Shown here: positions 23,632-36,325 of the stretch, piece after piece
Position numbering within the stretch: position 1 is the first letter of the stretch
Layout of the letters: every line of letters starts with the position of its first letter
Assembly (NCBI GenBank): GCA_002943765.1
Contig: PQWQ01000005.1
Span: forward strand, 2,977,001 to 3,041,000
Direction of reading: 5' to 3'
Source of the DNA: Psoroptes ovis
Lineage: Eukaryota > Arthropoda > Arachnida > Sarcoptiformes > Psoroptidae
DNA: 64,000 bases
Position numbers and translations under genes: made by a program
The notes under the pieces: model-generated
Told to the model about the DNA's origin: nothing
The model's input: only the letters and a program-made list of their open reading frames with translations
Database searches by the model: none

Positions 23632-25618
23632 TGTTTATTTGTAAAAAATTTGAAAACAATTTGTTATTTAATCAATCAAAATAATAAAATAAAATATGAA
23701 TATCAAACAGCAATGTAAATGCAAGAGTCAATCAACCAAATGTAAATTCAATTTGAAAAAAGGATATTAAATCAAATCGATGATTGTTTCCATGTTGTTT
23801 TTTTTCCGAAATTTTTTATGAATTTATCTGATTAAATCAATGATTTGTTTGTATTTTGGTCAAAAGCAAATCATATGATTTTATTTTGGCGAACAGTCGA
23901 CATTTAAAAAATGAATTTACAGGAAAGTTTTTTTTAGTAAAAACTTTAAAAATTTCTTGTAAACTTTCCCCGTAAAACCATCAATGCATTGAATTTCTTA
24001 AAGAAAAAGAAATAACAAAAGAAATTATTACATCAAATCAAAGAAATTTCTTGAAATCAATGAAGAAAAAAGAGAAATTTCAACAATGGAATGATTCATC
24101 GTTCATTTGAAAACAAAAGAAATTGAACATCTACGATATATTACAAAAACAATAATCATCACCATCAAAGGTAACCACGATGGTCAACCATTGAAATGAA
24201 TCGACTATGAAAATGTTCGAAAATTCTTTGGATGGTGATTGGTGGTTCGGTAAATTTATGATGGCCAATTGTAATTATCATCACAATTTCTGTAAATTGG
24301 CCGTAACAAAAGCTGTAACAAATGAAAAAAAAAAGGTCAATTCAATGGCATTGGTGGTGGTCTTTAAGTATTTCAATGTCTTCGAATGTTGTTGGTTTGT
24401 TGCTATTGAATAATCATCATCATCAATTGTAACGAGTGATGAAGAAAAAAAAACAAGATTTATGGTCAACTTTTAACGAAGCAAATCTTTATTTTTTTTC
24501 GAAATTTCTAAAATTTCTGAAAATCACACCAAATCAAACAAAAGCCGGTGAATTTTTATAAATGGCTGTCTTTGAGTTGGCTCGAGGCCCTTGTTTTTTT
24601 GTCGATGAATGGTAACATTGTTTTCATTGGTTCAATGTTTAATTATGTAAATGAAAGAACAACAAGCATAGACGATATATCAAAAGAATCAAAGTTTTTA
24701 AGTAAATCAAAAGCAATTGGAATCTTACCAATAAATGAATTACTGGTCATGGTATCATTTGGTCGATGAAATTCGTGGAAAAACAAGAGCAAACAAGCAT
24801 TCCATAAACACATTGCTTGATGGCCTCGTGATCAATGATTTCAATTTTTTTTTGGTTCCGCAAATTTCGTTGGCATTAAAAAAAATGTCAAGGTCCATAC
24901 CTTGATTAGCCTTACCCTTGCTTTTGAATTACCTTCACCTTTCATTAGCCAAAATGGCCTTCAATTTAATCGATTCATTTCTTTAGGCCAAATAGTCATT
25001 AACAAAGACTGATCAGATGACTAATAGCTTCGTACCTTTGAGCAAAATTTGATTATGTCACCGATTTGTCGATCGATAGATCGATTGGTGGTAATTGATT
25101 GATTGAATAACAGTAACAAATATTTGAATATGTAACAAAATATAACGGTTTCAATATTTTACGACATATTATGCCTTCAAGCGAAATAAATTCAGGTAAA
25201 TATAACGGTAAAATATTTTGAAAATGTCTGAATAAAAGGGGTCATAACACCGTACACTGAACCATTAATGACAATGAGCAACAGGTACAAGCCTTTTTTT
25301 CACTATCATTGTTACTATTACAGTTATAGTTATGATAATTGTGATCAAATCTGAGTCACCATTGTCACACAGACATTGACGGAAATTATTGTTGTTGTTG
25401 TTTTTGATTATTATTATTATCATATAAGATATTTGATTATCTCAGTTGATGATATTATAAGAAGATTAATCAAGGATTATGATAATAATTAAATAATCTG
25501 AAATAGATAAAGTCATAATGACAATCATAACATTGATATTATCATAAATAATCATAATCAAATGTCGGTTAAATCTGGAAATCAAAAATAATAATCATAA
25601 TTAATCCAACGGAATCAA

Positions 25619-25773
25619 TTAACCCTTAAAACTCGAGCGGTGAGCATAGCTCACCATAAGGTATAATGCAGCAACTCGATAGGCGCCCCTCAGGCACCAT
25701 TTTACATGAGTGTGAAAAATTGTCGAGTTGCTGGCTTGCTTGCGCTGTATTTGCCTCGAGTTCTAAGGGTTAA
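25619..25773 (-). mobile_element. piggyBac-like TTAA MITE, copy 4 (inverted)
   Basis: TTAA at 25619-25622 and 25770-25773. Left end CCCTTAAAACTCGAGCGG, right end CCTCGAGTTCTAAGGG. Same orientation as copy 2. It is the best-preserved copy, with intact tips at both ends. Confidence 0.9.
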
Positions 25774-27080
25774 ATGAATTAATCCTTTTGTATTATTAAA
25801 TGATTTTCAATTGTTGATGATTCATTGATCATCATTGCAACATAAATTGATTATGTGATATTTTTAAATAGTCTCATCAAGTGTCAAAACATTAAAATCA
25901 TTATTATTATGATCATCATAATCATTATCACCTTTTAATCAATCAGAGTCTTGAATTTAATTATGATTAATATCAATGGATGACTAATTTTAACCTTAAT
26001 TTAATTTTTCTAAATATATTAATGAGAAAATTGGACGGAAATATTTAATTGAAGGAAAACATTTAAAAATCATTGAAGAATATCAGCGATTTAGCCAATT
26101 AATCATCAATAAAAAGTTTTAATTAATTAATTAATCATCACAGGAATTACTAGGAATTAATCGGAATCAATCGAACGTGATTTGGTATAATTTTCAATTA
26201 TTTCCGAAATCCTTGGATTATTTGATTGTCAACCCTTTGAATTCTTTGGGAAAATGATTCTGGAGTTGAAAATAACCGAAATCGATGACCGAAGCTTATT
26301 TCGTTTTGTCCGTCCTTCGAATCTTGATGAGTTTTCTCGGTGATTTCAGGTGAAATCCTCCTGATTCTTGGAATGATTCTTGATGATTTTACCGATTCAT
26401 CGATTCGAATATATGTCTTCATTCGGATCTTCGAAGCAATTCAATTCAACGGCACTGAGACTCTTGACACCGAAACACTGAGAAACATGAACAAAATGAG
26501 TGCCAGGTGTTTATTTTTCCCGAAGCGGTTCAAGATGTTGTTCAATGATATCAATAAACTGTGAGAACAGAACAATCAGAGCAAAACACCAAGGCGTTCA
26601 TTTTTCCAAGAAATTTTTCTTGAAAATAAAACGCGTGCTTCAATCAATCATCAACGCGATCATCGTTCTCAACATTGGGTCATCGTCCGTATCAATTTTT
26701 TTTCAAGGCTCGAATAAACCACGAATAATGATTCGGCACCCAACTGATGATCGTTGATCGTCGAACTCAAACCCACATTCAAGGATCACAAGGGTGTTTT
26801 AATTTATGTGTTCAAATCATTACAAATCATCATAAACCACAACGAATAACAAACCAAAGCAAACAATAGAAGCACAAATAACAAAAGCTCGTGGCCAAAT
26901 GGTACTAAATTATATGATCATTCGATGATCTAATCGGTGTTTCGGTGTTTGTTCAACATAACAATTTCTTCGGATCGAATTCGTGATAGTTTCATTGATC
27001 ACCGTACATTTTGGATGCTATTTTTCGTAAGGCTATAACCTGTCAAATAGAATAGGCAATGTAAGATCTATGCCTGGTAA

Positions 27081-27180
27081 GTGTGTGTAAGTGTAAGTGT
27101 GTGTGTGCGCGGTGGTGTTTGTGGTTTTGTGTGTTTTAGTTGTGTGTATGTGTGGTGTTGTGTGCGAGTGTGAATGTATC
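27081..27180 (+). repeat. GT-rich simple sequence
   Basis: Interrupted (GT)n with GTGTGTGTGCGCGGTGGTG and TGTGGTTTTGTGTG segments. Confidence 0.8.
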
Positions 27181-28885
27181 ATTGTGTTTTATATTTGAAA
27201 AATTTGAATTTTTTTCCGATGATGATGATGAAATTCTTGGAAATCATTGTCATCATATATAAATATCGGTGGTTTCTTCAATGATTTAAATATTTTCAAA
27301 TTTTCTCAAAAAATGTTTCTCAAATTTGCATCGTCGTTCGTTCGGTTGATGTTGATGTTGAACAAGATGTAGATGGTCGTAAATGTGTGCTCGAAGTATC
27401 ATTCGAAGGCAACATTGGAAGGAAAGAAAAATGGGGACAAAGTTCAACGAAACAATTTGTATTTTTCAATGTATTTCAATGGTTTTTCAGAGTTTCGACG
27501 TGAAAATTCTTGGAATCTTTGAATATTTTCGAAGTAAATGAACCATTTGATATAAGCGAACCATTGATTTTAGGGAAAAAATTTGATCAAATAAATGGTC
27601 GGAAAAATTTAAATGTATTCGCTGCTGTTGTTGATGATGATGATGATGATGATGACACAAACTCGATCAATAAGAAGAAATATCCTTAAGAAATCAATAA
27701 AAAAATCATTGGAAATGATTGGAAATCATTGAAAATCTTTGGATATCGATGTGAAAATCAATAAACATTGATGGATATCGATTTAAATGTAAATAAAACA
27801 AAAATAAAACTAATCAAAATTAATTTTGATTACCTCGTTGATTACTTGAAATAATCAAAGATAATAATGACTTGTGTTTATGTTGTTGTTGTTATTATTC
27901 ACAGACCAATGTAATTATAATCATGGATTGTCATTATTCAATGCGAAATTCAGTGATTATCATCTTAAATGGAACAATAGTCAGATCTCAGATAGTTGGT
28001 GGACATTTTCTCATCATTATTTTTTTGAGTAATCAGACATTGAAATCGATTTATTGATGATGATGATATTAGAAAAGTAGAGTAAAATTGATGTAATAAA
28101 ATTTAATTGAATCAATTAACGACTTAGTAATTAGCATCAATGGTAATAATAATCATTATTATTATTATTACCATTATTATTATAATCATTAAAATACAAA
28201 TGAATATGGTCAGCACATAATACATGTGGTCTCTATCGAGTGTCTGTGTCTTATCATAATCATCATCATCATCATTATCACAATCATCGACATACTTAAT
28301 TGATTCAAACATGGCAAATCTAATCAAGTCCAATATCACTAATCAACACACTAATCATTAATTCATTCGCAATTGCAATTGTCATTAGATAATGTCCGCC
28401 ATCATCAATATCACCACCATTGATATTACCGCCATTGATGCTTCAGCGATCAATCGATATTGATGAAGATACTCAATTCAACCATCTTATTCGATAACGA
28501 AAATAGGTTTATTACCCTTTAAGTATATTTTGACCGATTATTGTCGATCGTATCGTTGATTCCAATGATCATCGATACCATCACCGATGGTCATTGATTC
28601 GATTTCCAATCAACATTACCACTTGGATGATGCTAATGATTCGATGATCTTCTATTCGATCAATGATCATTTCAAATTGATTTGATCAATTCAAAAATTC
28701 ATTCACAAAAAATAAGACAAAATCATCAACAACAACAAGAAACAATTTCGGGGCGGTTATATATTGGACATTTTATTTTATTTCATCATTTGATTTCAAA
28801 AAAAAAAAAAAAAAATATATATACCACCAAATCATAGTACCATTTACGTAGATACAACAACCGTGAATACACCAAACCAAACACG

Positions 28886-29000
28886 GTGTGTGTGTGTGTG
28901 TATCTTACACTTTTACACTTAATGTATGTCTTACACTTGGGGTATATTACACACATTGCACACACACACACACACACTGAACACTGAACACACACACACA
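28886..29000. repeat. Facing (GT)n and (CA)n microsatellites
   Basis: (TG)8 at 28886-28901 is followed within 60-100 bp by CA runs at 28959-28977 and 28989-29000. They can pair with each other to form a hairpin. Confidence 0.8.
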
Positions 29001-31166
29001 TTTAATGGTTAACAATCAATTGGTTATGATTGCAATCATCATCATCATGATGATCATCATCGCTGAATAATCAATACCCAAACCTTAAAGCTATTCAAAA
29101 CCTTAAAAACCTTAAAAAAACTAAAAATTATTATTATCATTTCATTATCATCATTGTTGTTATTACATTAGGTGAATCACCTATTTTTGATCAACATTAT
29201 TATCATGTGTATGGACTAATCATTTATGATTTAGTTGACCAACAACAACAACAACACTTGATCAGTGATCATCAATGCATTGAATCATCATCATCAATAC
29301 TTCATTTAATCATTCGAAACTTGTTGATTTTCAATGTGATTTAATCGTTGATTTTCAGTACGATTAATGGCGATCAACGATCAAGATCGAGATCAACGAT
29401 TTAAAATTGTGAAAAATTTTTGAAATTGCGAAACTTTTTTCTCGGGTGCAGCCAAACCGGAATCATTGATCGAATCTAAGATCGTGATCAGCCGGAATCA
29501 TTGATTTGCGTCAAACATTGTTACATTGTGATCAATTGATTCGATTTCATCATTCGCTTGCGTACCAGCTCGCATCAGCGTCATCTCCGAAGTCTGATAA
29601 TCACTGAAGATCAACAATCACCGGTAAATCACCGAAAAACCAGCGACAAACAAACAAGCGACCGACATCGAAAAAAATCGGAAATGAAATTTCTTATTTT
29701 CCGTCATCATCGAAAAATATTTTCTAAAAAAAACAAAAATATTCCCGAATCACATACATAAAAATATCATTAAATCAATGTGATATGAATTTAGACAATT
29801 GAATGTTACCAAACAAATAAACAAACGAACAAACAAACGAATTCGAATAACTCTTTGATTTCCCAAATGAAAATTTTCCAAAAGTGTTTTGGCTTATTTT
29901 GTCATTTTTGTTTTCGGAAAATGTTTCCATCTTTGAATTGATCAAATCATCATCGAATTATCAACCAAACGATGCACCAAAGCAACATAAATATCACCAC
30001 CAAAAGTACCACCAAATACGACATCAACAACAACAACAACGACGCCCACAAAGAATTTGAATTTTGATCCACAAATTTCTAAGATCAAACTAGAATAAAT
30101 GCCGATTGATTGGGGTGCAAATTTGTCAAAAATCAAAAATCAAATCCACGACACGAAAATTGATTCAGTGAATGAATCAATAGGTGTATACCTAAGGTGT
30201 TGATTGTTTTTATTTATGGCCCTGCGTACCTTGTGGCTTATCATCAGAAATAACAATAGGCTTAATCCTTTTGAATTTAGTGAATTTTGAAATCTTCTGT
30301 TTTTCGCCATTCTTAAAATTGACATTCGAAAATATCTCCTGTAAGACCACGATAAACATCACCACAAATAGACAATACCACTAAACATCATCACTTTGTA
30401 CCTTTTAAAATTGTGGTAAATGTATTTTGTTCCGATCATTTAAGACGTTGATGATGATCTAAGACATCGTGATGATGGTGGTGTTGTAATCGGAAACAAA
30501 TCAACACATAAATGTCACTCCACCTTTTAATTCTTAGATTTGATTCTATCCCCAAAGATTGTCTTCTTGATTGTTCTATGTACGTGAATGGTGGTATATG
30601 CTATTTTGGTTTTTGATTGCATTTGATATATCAGGTATATGACTTGTATACACCTGTGCGTGTGTATATGTGACTATATTTGTTGTATTATCATTAAATG
30701 TGCATCGATGTGCAATCCCGTTATATTTTTTTTTAAATTTAATTGTGATTTGTACCGATAATTCCATTCCACACACACACACACACTCAAATACATTCAA
30801 AAATTTGAATGGAAAAAAAAGTATTTAAATGATCATTATCATCATTGAAAATTTTAAACAATTATTTTATTCCGATTTAAATCAAATCAACCAAATGATT
30901 GTAAATCGATTATTTTTTTGATCGATGGTCATCAATTCAATGATTATTAATGTAAATCATCATTGAATCATTTTTACCATTAATCGATATTCCAACATAA
31001 TTTATTGTAATTATTATGAATTATGATTGTTTAAATGAATGAATTACGACATCGATAATCATCCAATAGATTAATTAATGTTTTAAGTAATTAAAAGTTA
31101 ATAATCAATTATAAAATCAATTTATCATTGAATATTTAAATAATAATTGAACGAAATAATTACAAA

Positions 31167-32805
31167 ATGAAAACATATTATCGTAAGTAAATATCTTATG
31201 TAATTATTTGATTTGAATGCCAAAATCAAATGATTCATTAACATTCATTAATCAATGATTATTTATTTATTTTAAATCCATTTAAATTTAAAATTTTTCC
31301 TCAGGATTATCATCATCATTATTAGTGTTGATATTTTATACAATATTAATACAAATATGTTGTTGTTATCGTACAATACGAATACAACAGCCACCATCAT
31401 CATCATCATCCGCAACAACAACAACATTATTTGATTATGCAAAAAATAATTTCGATAATCTAATCAATAATTATAATAATAATAATTACGATGAAAACGA
31501 TGATGATGATGATAATGATCGACAATATCGTCGACAAATTCGATCACCATCATCATCATCATTATCATCATTGCCATCACCATCATCATCATCAGTATTA
31601 CCATATGATAATTTATATGATAATTGTTTAAAAGAAGAAAGTAAACGTTTACCAAATTTTGATCATCATCATTTTTGTAATTCGACTGAATCATTGCTTA
31701 GATTACGAACACATTTACAGCAATCGATTTGTGCTGTTGCCAATTATACATCGGTAAGCACTTAGTTTTGATATGAATCATATTCAAAACCATTAACCCT
31801 TTGATTACTTAATTAAATCATTTATTTTCCTCAAACAAATAATCGATACAATCGATACGATCGATTTTATCAATTAAACAGGACATTCCTGATGCCATGA
31901 AACGATCATTTAGACATCGTCGTTCATTATCATCATCATCATCGATGATTTTATTTCCAAATTTATTTGGAAAAATTAATGATAATTATAATTATAATGG
32001 CGATGAATACGATGTCGATGGTTATCGAATCAAAGATAATTATCAACGAATTAATGATAATAACGATGATGATGATGATGATGATAATCAATCGAATGAT
32101 CCTTTGGGTCGATCATTCGGGTATGATCATGATCATCGACGAAGAAAACGACATCAATTGACCAAACGAAAAAGTGGTGACAATATTGTAAGTATTTGAG
32201 ATATCAATTATTGAATTAATCGTCCATTTAACCTGATTTAATTTGATTTAATTCTAAATTTCCAAATCAATCCAATCAATTTCTAGCCGAATGATACCTT
32301 TAAAAAAATATTCGAATACATGGCAAATCATTTAAATTTATTAAGTTTGTTACAAGAAAATTATTCGATGGGTAAAAATCCTAAATCATTGAATAATAAT
32401 AACAACAATAAAGCAAGAAATATTAATTCAAAACAACCGCAACAAGATTCGATTACAAACGCTGATCATCATTATGGTATGAAAGCAAAATTATTGAAAA
32501 AATTAGAACATTTGGAAGACGTGTTGCATCGTCTTAAAAATGATATCATCAAAAAGCTTATTCATATATCACAATGTAAAAAATTTAAACATGAATGTCA
32601 TCGATTACAGCCGCCATCAACGTCATCGATGATGGTCCGTAATAATAATAATAATGATCGTAGAAATGGCCATGATACTGGTTCGTTGGCTCGTCTAAAT
32701 TTTCGTTTCGGTAAAGCGTTGACCAATTATCGTGATCATCTTATTGATGCGTTGAAACTGTTATCACCATCGTTTGATATTGATCAAATTAAAAATGGAT
32801 GTTGA
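31167..32805 (+). CDS. Secreted helix-rich, furin-site-bearing protein; putative cytokine-like ligand A
   Basis: Four exons, 31167-31182, 31305-31753, 31882-32187 and 32287-32805, give 429 residues. Exon 1 (MKTYY plus a split Arg codon) joins a hydrophobic leader (SLLVLIFYTILIQICCC), a plausible signal peptide that is lost if one starts inside exon 2. Residues ~27-90 are a Ser/Asn/Asp-rich spacer. Residues ~105-155 hold Cys residues and helix TESLLRLRTHLQQSICAV with sequons NST and NYT. Exon 3 (156-257) is disordered, with RHRR at 166-169 and RRRKR at 241-245. Exon 4 (258-429) opens PNDTFKKIFEYMANH and contains helices LLKKLEHLEDVLHRLKNDII and FGKALTNYRDHLIDALKLL, plus C-x6-C. Introns 2 and 3 are phase 0. 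I recognise no named family. Resemblance to gene B at 33990-35714 and to four-helix cytokines is inference. Confidence 0.8.
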
Positions 32806-33989
32806 TCGAACGAATCGAGGAACTGAATTAAACTGAATTAATCCATGGAATCAATCGATTGGTTGATCAACTGGTCACTTTAATCAATCCGAAAAATCGA
32901 ATTAATCACCGAATATCAACGATACTCTTCGAATACTTTGATCATTTCTAAAGTATTATTTTGCTAAATAGTCAATACACTCAATCACACACACATGTAC
33001 GCCCACCATCATCAACGACCACCCACCGTTGTTTGCCATTTCAAACTTGAGTCATTTGATTTCACATCACATGAAAAATTAATCACAAAATTCAAGATTT
33101 GAAACAACCGAAGATCATCCCCGATGATGAATCACGAATATCAATGATAATCATTTCGATTATTGTTTGAACCATTTTGAACTATGAATCTACTGATCAA
33201 CTGATTAATTAATTGATTCATTCATTAATTAATCAATTCATTAATTATTTTGCATTTATTTGTTAATTATTATTATCATTATTATTATTGATATTTGATC
33301 TTATTTCTTTCATTTATTCTTTGCTTGCTTTTGATTAACATTTGTTGTTTTTAATTATTATTATCACCATTATTACCATTGATTGAATTGATTCTAAATG
33401 ATCAATCGATTAATTTGAAAATCAAAAATCAATCAATCGATCCATCAATCAATTGATAGATTAATTAAAATTAATCTTCACTAATCACTATCGTTGCATT
33501 TTGACAATTGCAAATGTTCGAAACAAGTCCGAAATACATTTTTGTGAATAATTTAATCTATTTATTTATTCAATATTTTCTCATTAATGATCATTCATGA
33601 TCATTCATTAATGCATTGACCATCAATCAATCAGCACCATACATGATGCATACCATACTAATGCTTTGGATTGCATTTAAAATATTGATTATTATTATTT
33701 GAAAAAAAATATTTGAAAATTTAATAAATAAATAAATATACACACAATCAAATCAAATATTGAATCAGTTTGTTTTTGAAAGAAATAAAAAATCAATATA
33801 ATTATCAAATATTCACCGGGAAAAAATGAAATTAATCAATGATTACAATAATAACAAAGAATTACAGATAATTATGGAGGAAAAAAAAAAGATTTAATAA
33901 TGAATCATTATTTACAAAATATATGTTCAAAGATTGCTTGAGGGGACCATGTTTAACCACTAGGATCAAATACGATATCGTTTACACCA
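32806..33989. other. Intergenic between convergent ligand genes
   Basis: Contains the 3' flanks of both genes. AATAAATAAATAAA around 33722-33737 is the clearest plus-strand poly(A) signal, about 920 bp past the stop of gene A. No coding signal. Confidence 0.55.
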
Positions 33990-35714
33990 TTATTTGTCCA
34001 TATTTTCGTTGACATAAAAATTTGTTTCCGAAATTTTCAAAAAACGATGTGATTCATTACGTAAAAATTGTTCAAAATCTTCGAATAACCGCAGTGAATC
34101 ACGCATTAATTGACATTCAAAATAAAAACGATTTGAACATGATCGACTCAGCAATTGTTGTTCGAGAATATCGATCGGATACGATAATACCTGCTCGATT
34201 ATTGATTTTATCGGTACCGACATACGAAATAAATATATTGCTTGATTAAAATAACAAAGCATACTTCGGAGATTATCACTGACAGTATGAAAATTTTCAA
34301 TCGCTGCCATTTGTTGTTGTTTGATTGCTTTCATTGATGGCGCAATCATTTTCACTGTCGGATCATTATCACCATTATTCATTTCTGTTTGAAAATGATG
34401 ATTCTGTTGTTTACGTTTACGTTTGTTTGCAATCATTTCAACATGATGACGATATGACCAACAATCCATTGATCGTTTTTGTCGTTGATTTGATTCTTGT
34501 TGATGATAATACCATAATGCATAAAGATGTACCGTATGATTGGCCATCGTTTGATAGGTGATTGTAACGGTTTCCGTTAGATTCTATGTAATGCGAGTAA
34601 AATTTGGTCAAAAATTTGAAATTCAACGATTATCGAACACTTACGGTGTACGGAGGTTCCGGCAAACGAAATATCGATGGCATTTGCATTCGAAGACAAT
34701 CTTTCATTTGATTCTGTTTGGTGATATTAAGAAAATATGGATTAAATTTGATTTAATAATGATTTCTCATTCATCATCACATACTTTACGTATCATATCA
34801 TTGATTAATCCTTTTAAATGATTTGAACGTTCAATCATTTCTTGTAACAGATCAAAACCAACATGATGTTGATGATCAGTAAATCCATTATTCATCATCA
34901 TCATCATTCGATTATGATCATCATCATCATTATCATTATTTATTGATGATAATGATGATGGCTGCTGTAAATCATTATTATTATTATTATTATTATGTTG
35001 ATCAAATCCATAACGACGAGTTGAATATTGATTCATTTGTGAATGTATTAAATCTATATCATTCGAATGACATGGATTATATAAATCGATTGGCAGTATT
35101 TGTGCAAATGTTTTATTATTTTCATATGAATTTTGTCTCGAATTATGATTTTGATTTCTTAGATGTTTAACTTTATTATGGATGATTAATTTAGATGTAC
35201 TAGCCACCGTTATTGAGCCACTTTGATGCTTCGACTGTTGCGGCTGCTGTTGTTGTTGTTGTTGTTGTTGTTGCCGCTGCAGTTTCACATAATTTAAATC
35301 AAGAATTTCATTCGCAAGCTCGACAACATTATCAACCATTTTAATTAAATTTAATTTACGTTCTTTAATCGAAATTATTGATTTTAATGTTGATGTTGAT
35401 GATGATATCGGTGATATCGTTGATGATGATGATAATGATTTTTTTGTTGATAATAATAATAATTCCGTTATTTTTTCAAGTGTTTCCGATAATTTTATCG
35501 TTATTATATCATTACAATCATTGATATTATGATCACTAATATTATCAATGCTATTATGAGATGATGATGATACAAATATAATTGAATTAAATATAATAAT
35601 AATCATTAATATCACAGACGATCCGAATGTTGTTGATGAAGATTTAGATGATTGTGAAGATAATGACGGTGATGATGATCGATAATAAATAAATGAATAA
35701 TTAAATGAATGCAT
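33990..35714 (-). CDS. Secreted helix-rich, furin-site-bearing protein; putative cytokine-like ligand B
   Basis: Three exons, 34785-35714, 34645-34713 and 33990-34583, all in phase 0, give 530 residues. I start at MHSFNYSF (35714), which puts the hydrophobic segment SSVILMIIIIFNSIIFVSSS near residues 30-50, like a signal sequence; an upstream in-frame ATG at 35888 would bury it. Residues ~60-290 are low-complexity Ser, Gln and Asn/Asp runs. Exon 1 ends in helix LLQEMIERSNHLKGLINDMI. Exon 2 encodes NQMKDCLRMQMPSIFRLPEP plus PYT. Exon 3 opens NLTETVTITYQTMANHTV, then furin-type RQKR (367-370), helix DNLRSMLCYFNQAIYLF, C-x7-C (CSNRFYFEC) and terminal helix MRDSLRLFEDFEQFLRNES. Sequons NLT, NHT and NES are present. 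No named family is recognised; it looks paralogous to gene A at 31167-32805. Confidence 0.8.
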
Positions 35715-36000
35715 TTTTTTGATCAAATCAATCGATTTAATGTGTTTGAAGATGCCTGAAGATCGATAAATATTAGATCGATGAATATATTTGATTTGAT
35801 TGCCGTCGAAAAAAAAATCAAATTTCAATGGATTAATATAAATCACAGTAAATATTCGAATAAGAAAATATAATTTCAAAAAATTCAAATTTCAAAATAA
35901 ATAAAGAGTTAAAGATGCTAAATATCAGATTTAACATTTGCATTTAAATACATTTCTGTATGTATTTCTAATTCAATTTGAATTAATTCAAATTTTGTAG

Positions 36001-36043
36001 TTCCATTACAATGGTATATGTTCCATTACAATGGAATTGTAAT
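36001..36043. repeat. 20-bp tandem unit forming a palindrome
   Basis: TTCCATTACAATGGTATATG is followed by TTCCATTACAATGG. TTCCATTACAATGGAA is itself palindromic, and ATTACAAT-GGA-ATTGTAAT can form a hairpin. It lies about 300 bp upstream of the ligand B start codon. Confidence 0.8.
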
Positions 36044-36317
36044 CAGATTGAATTGAATTATTGATATTTGAAATAAATTTGTTTGATTAATTCGAATTAA
36101 TGATTAATAATCAATGGATGATCTGATTTGAATTATTTTATTTTGGTTTTGTTTATCATTTCCTATCTCAAAGACATTCAAAGGTTTATTTGACATAGAC
36201 AGCGATGAGAAAATCATTTTTTTTATGATCATTTTAACCTGGATTTGTTTGGTCGGATGATTTTCATTTAAGAAACAGAAGGAACCGAGTACAATTAAAA
36301 ATTTTCGTTAAACACAA

Positions 36318-36325
36318 TGACGTCA
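36318..36325. promoter_or_regulatory. Perfect CRE octamer upstream of ligand B
   Basis: TGACGTCA, the palindromic CREB/ATF site, about 600 bp upstream of the ligand B start codon. The motif is exact; its use is inference. Confidence 0.4.

Larger units (their letters stand above)
23632..31166. other. Gene-poor stretch between FAM136A and the ligand pair
   Basis: No exon I can defend over about 7.5 kb. It contains a piggyBac-like MITE (25619-25773), GT/AC microsatellites (27081-27180, 28886-29000) and GAT runs (27636-27655). Two patches are less A/T-rich and less repetitive: 26190-26790 and 29350-29760. They could be untranslated first exons or enhancers of a gene with long introns, but no coding frame stands out. 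Confidence 0.5.

Noticed and set aside
24207..24769. Two small plus-strand frames upstream of FAM136A
   Set aside because: Short, no recognisable domain and no joining splice signals.
26198..26757. Overlapping frames in a less repetitive patch
   Set aside because: Codon content looks random and no frame continues through credible splice sites. More like untranslated exon or regulatory DNA.
35715..35888. Upstream in-frame extension of ligand B (start at MNFLKLYF)
   Set aside because: It would place about 58 non-conserved residues before the natural hydrophobic leader. The ATG at 35714 gives a better secretory start. An alternative N-terminus cannot be excluded.
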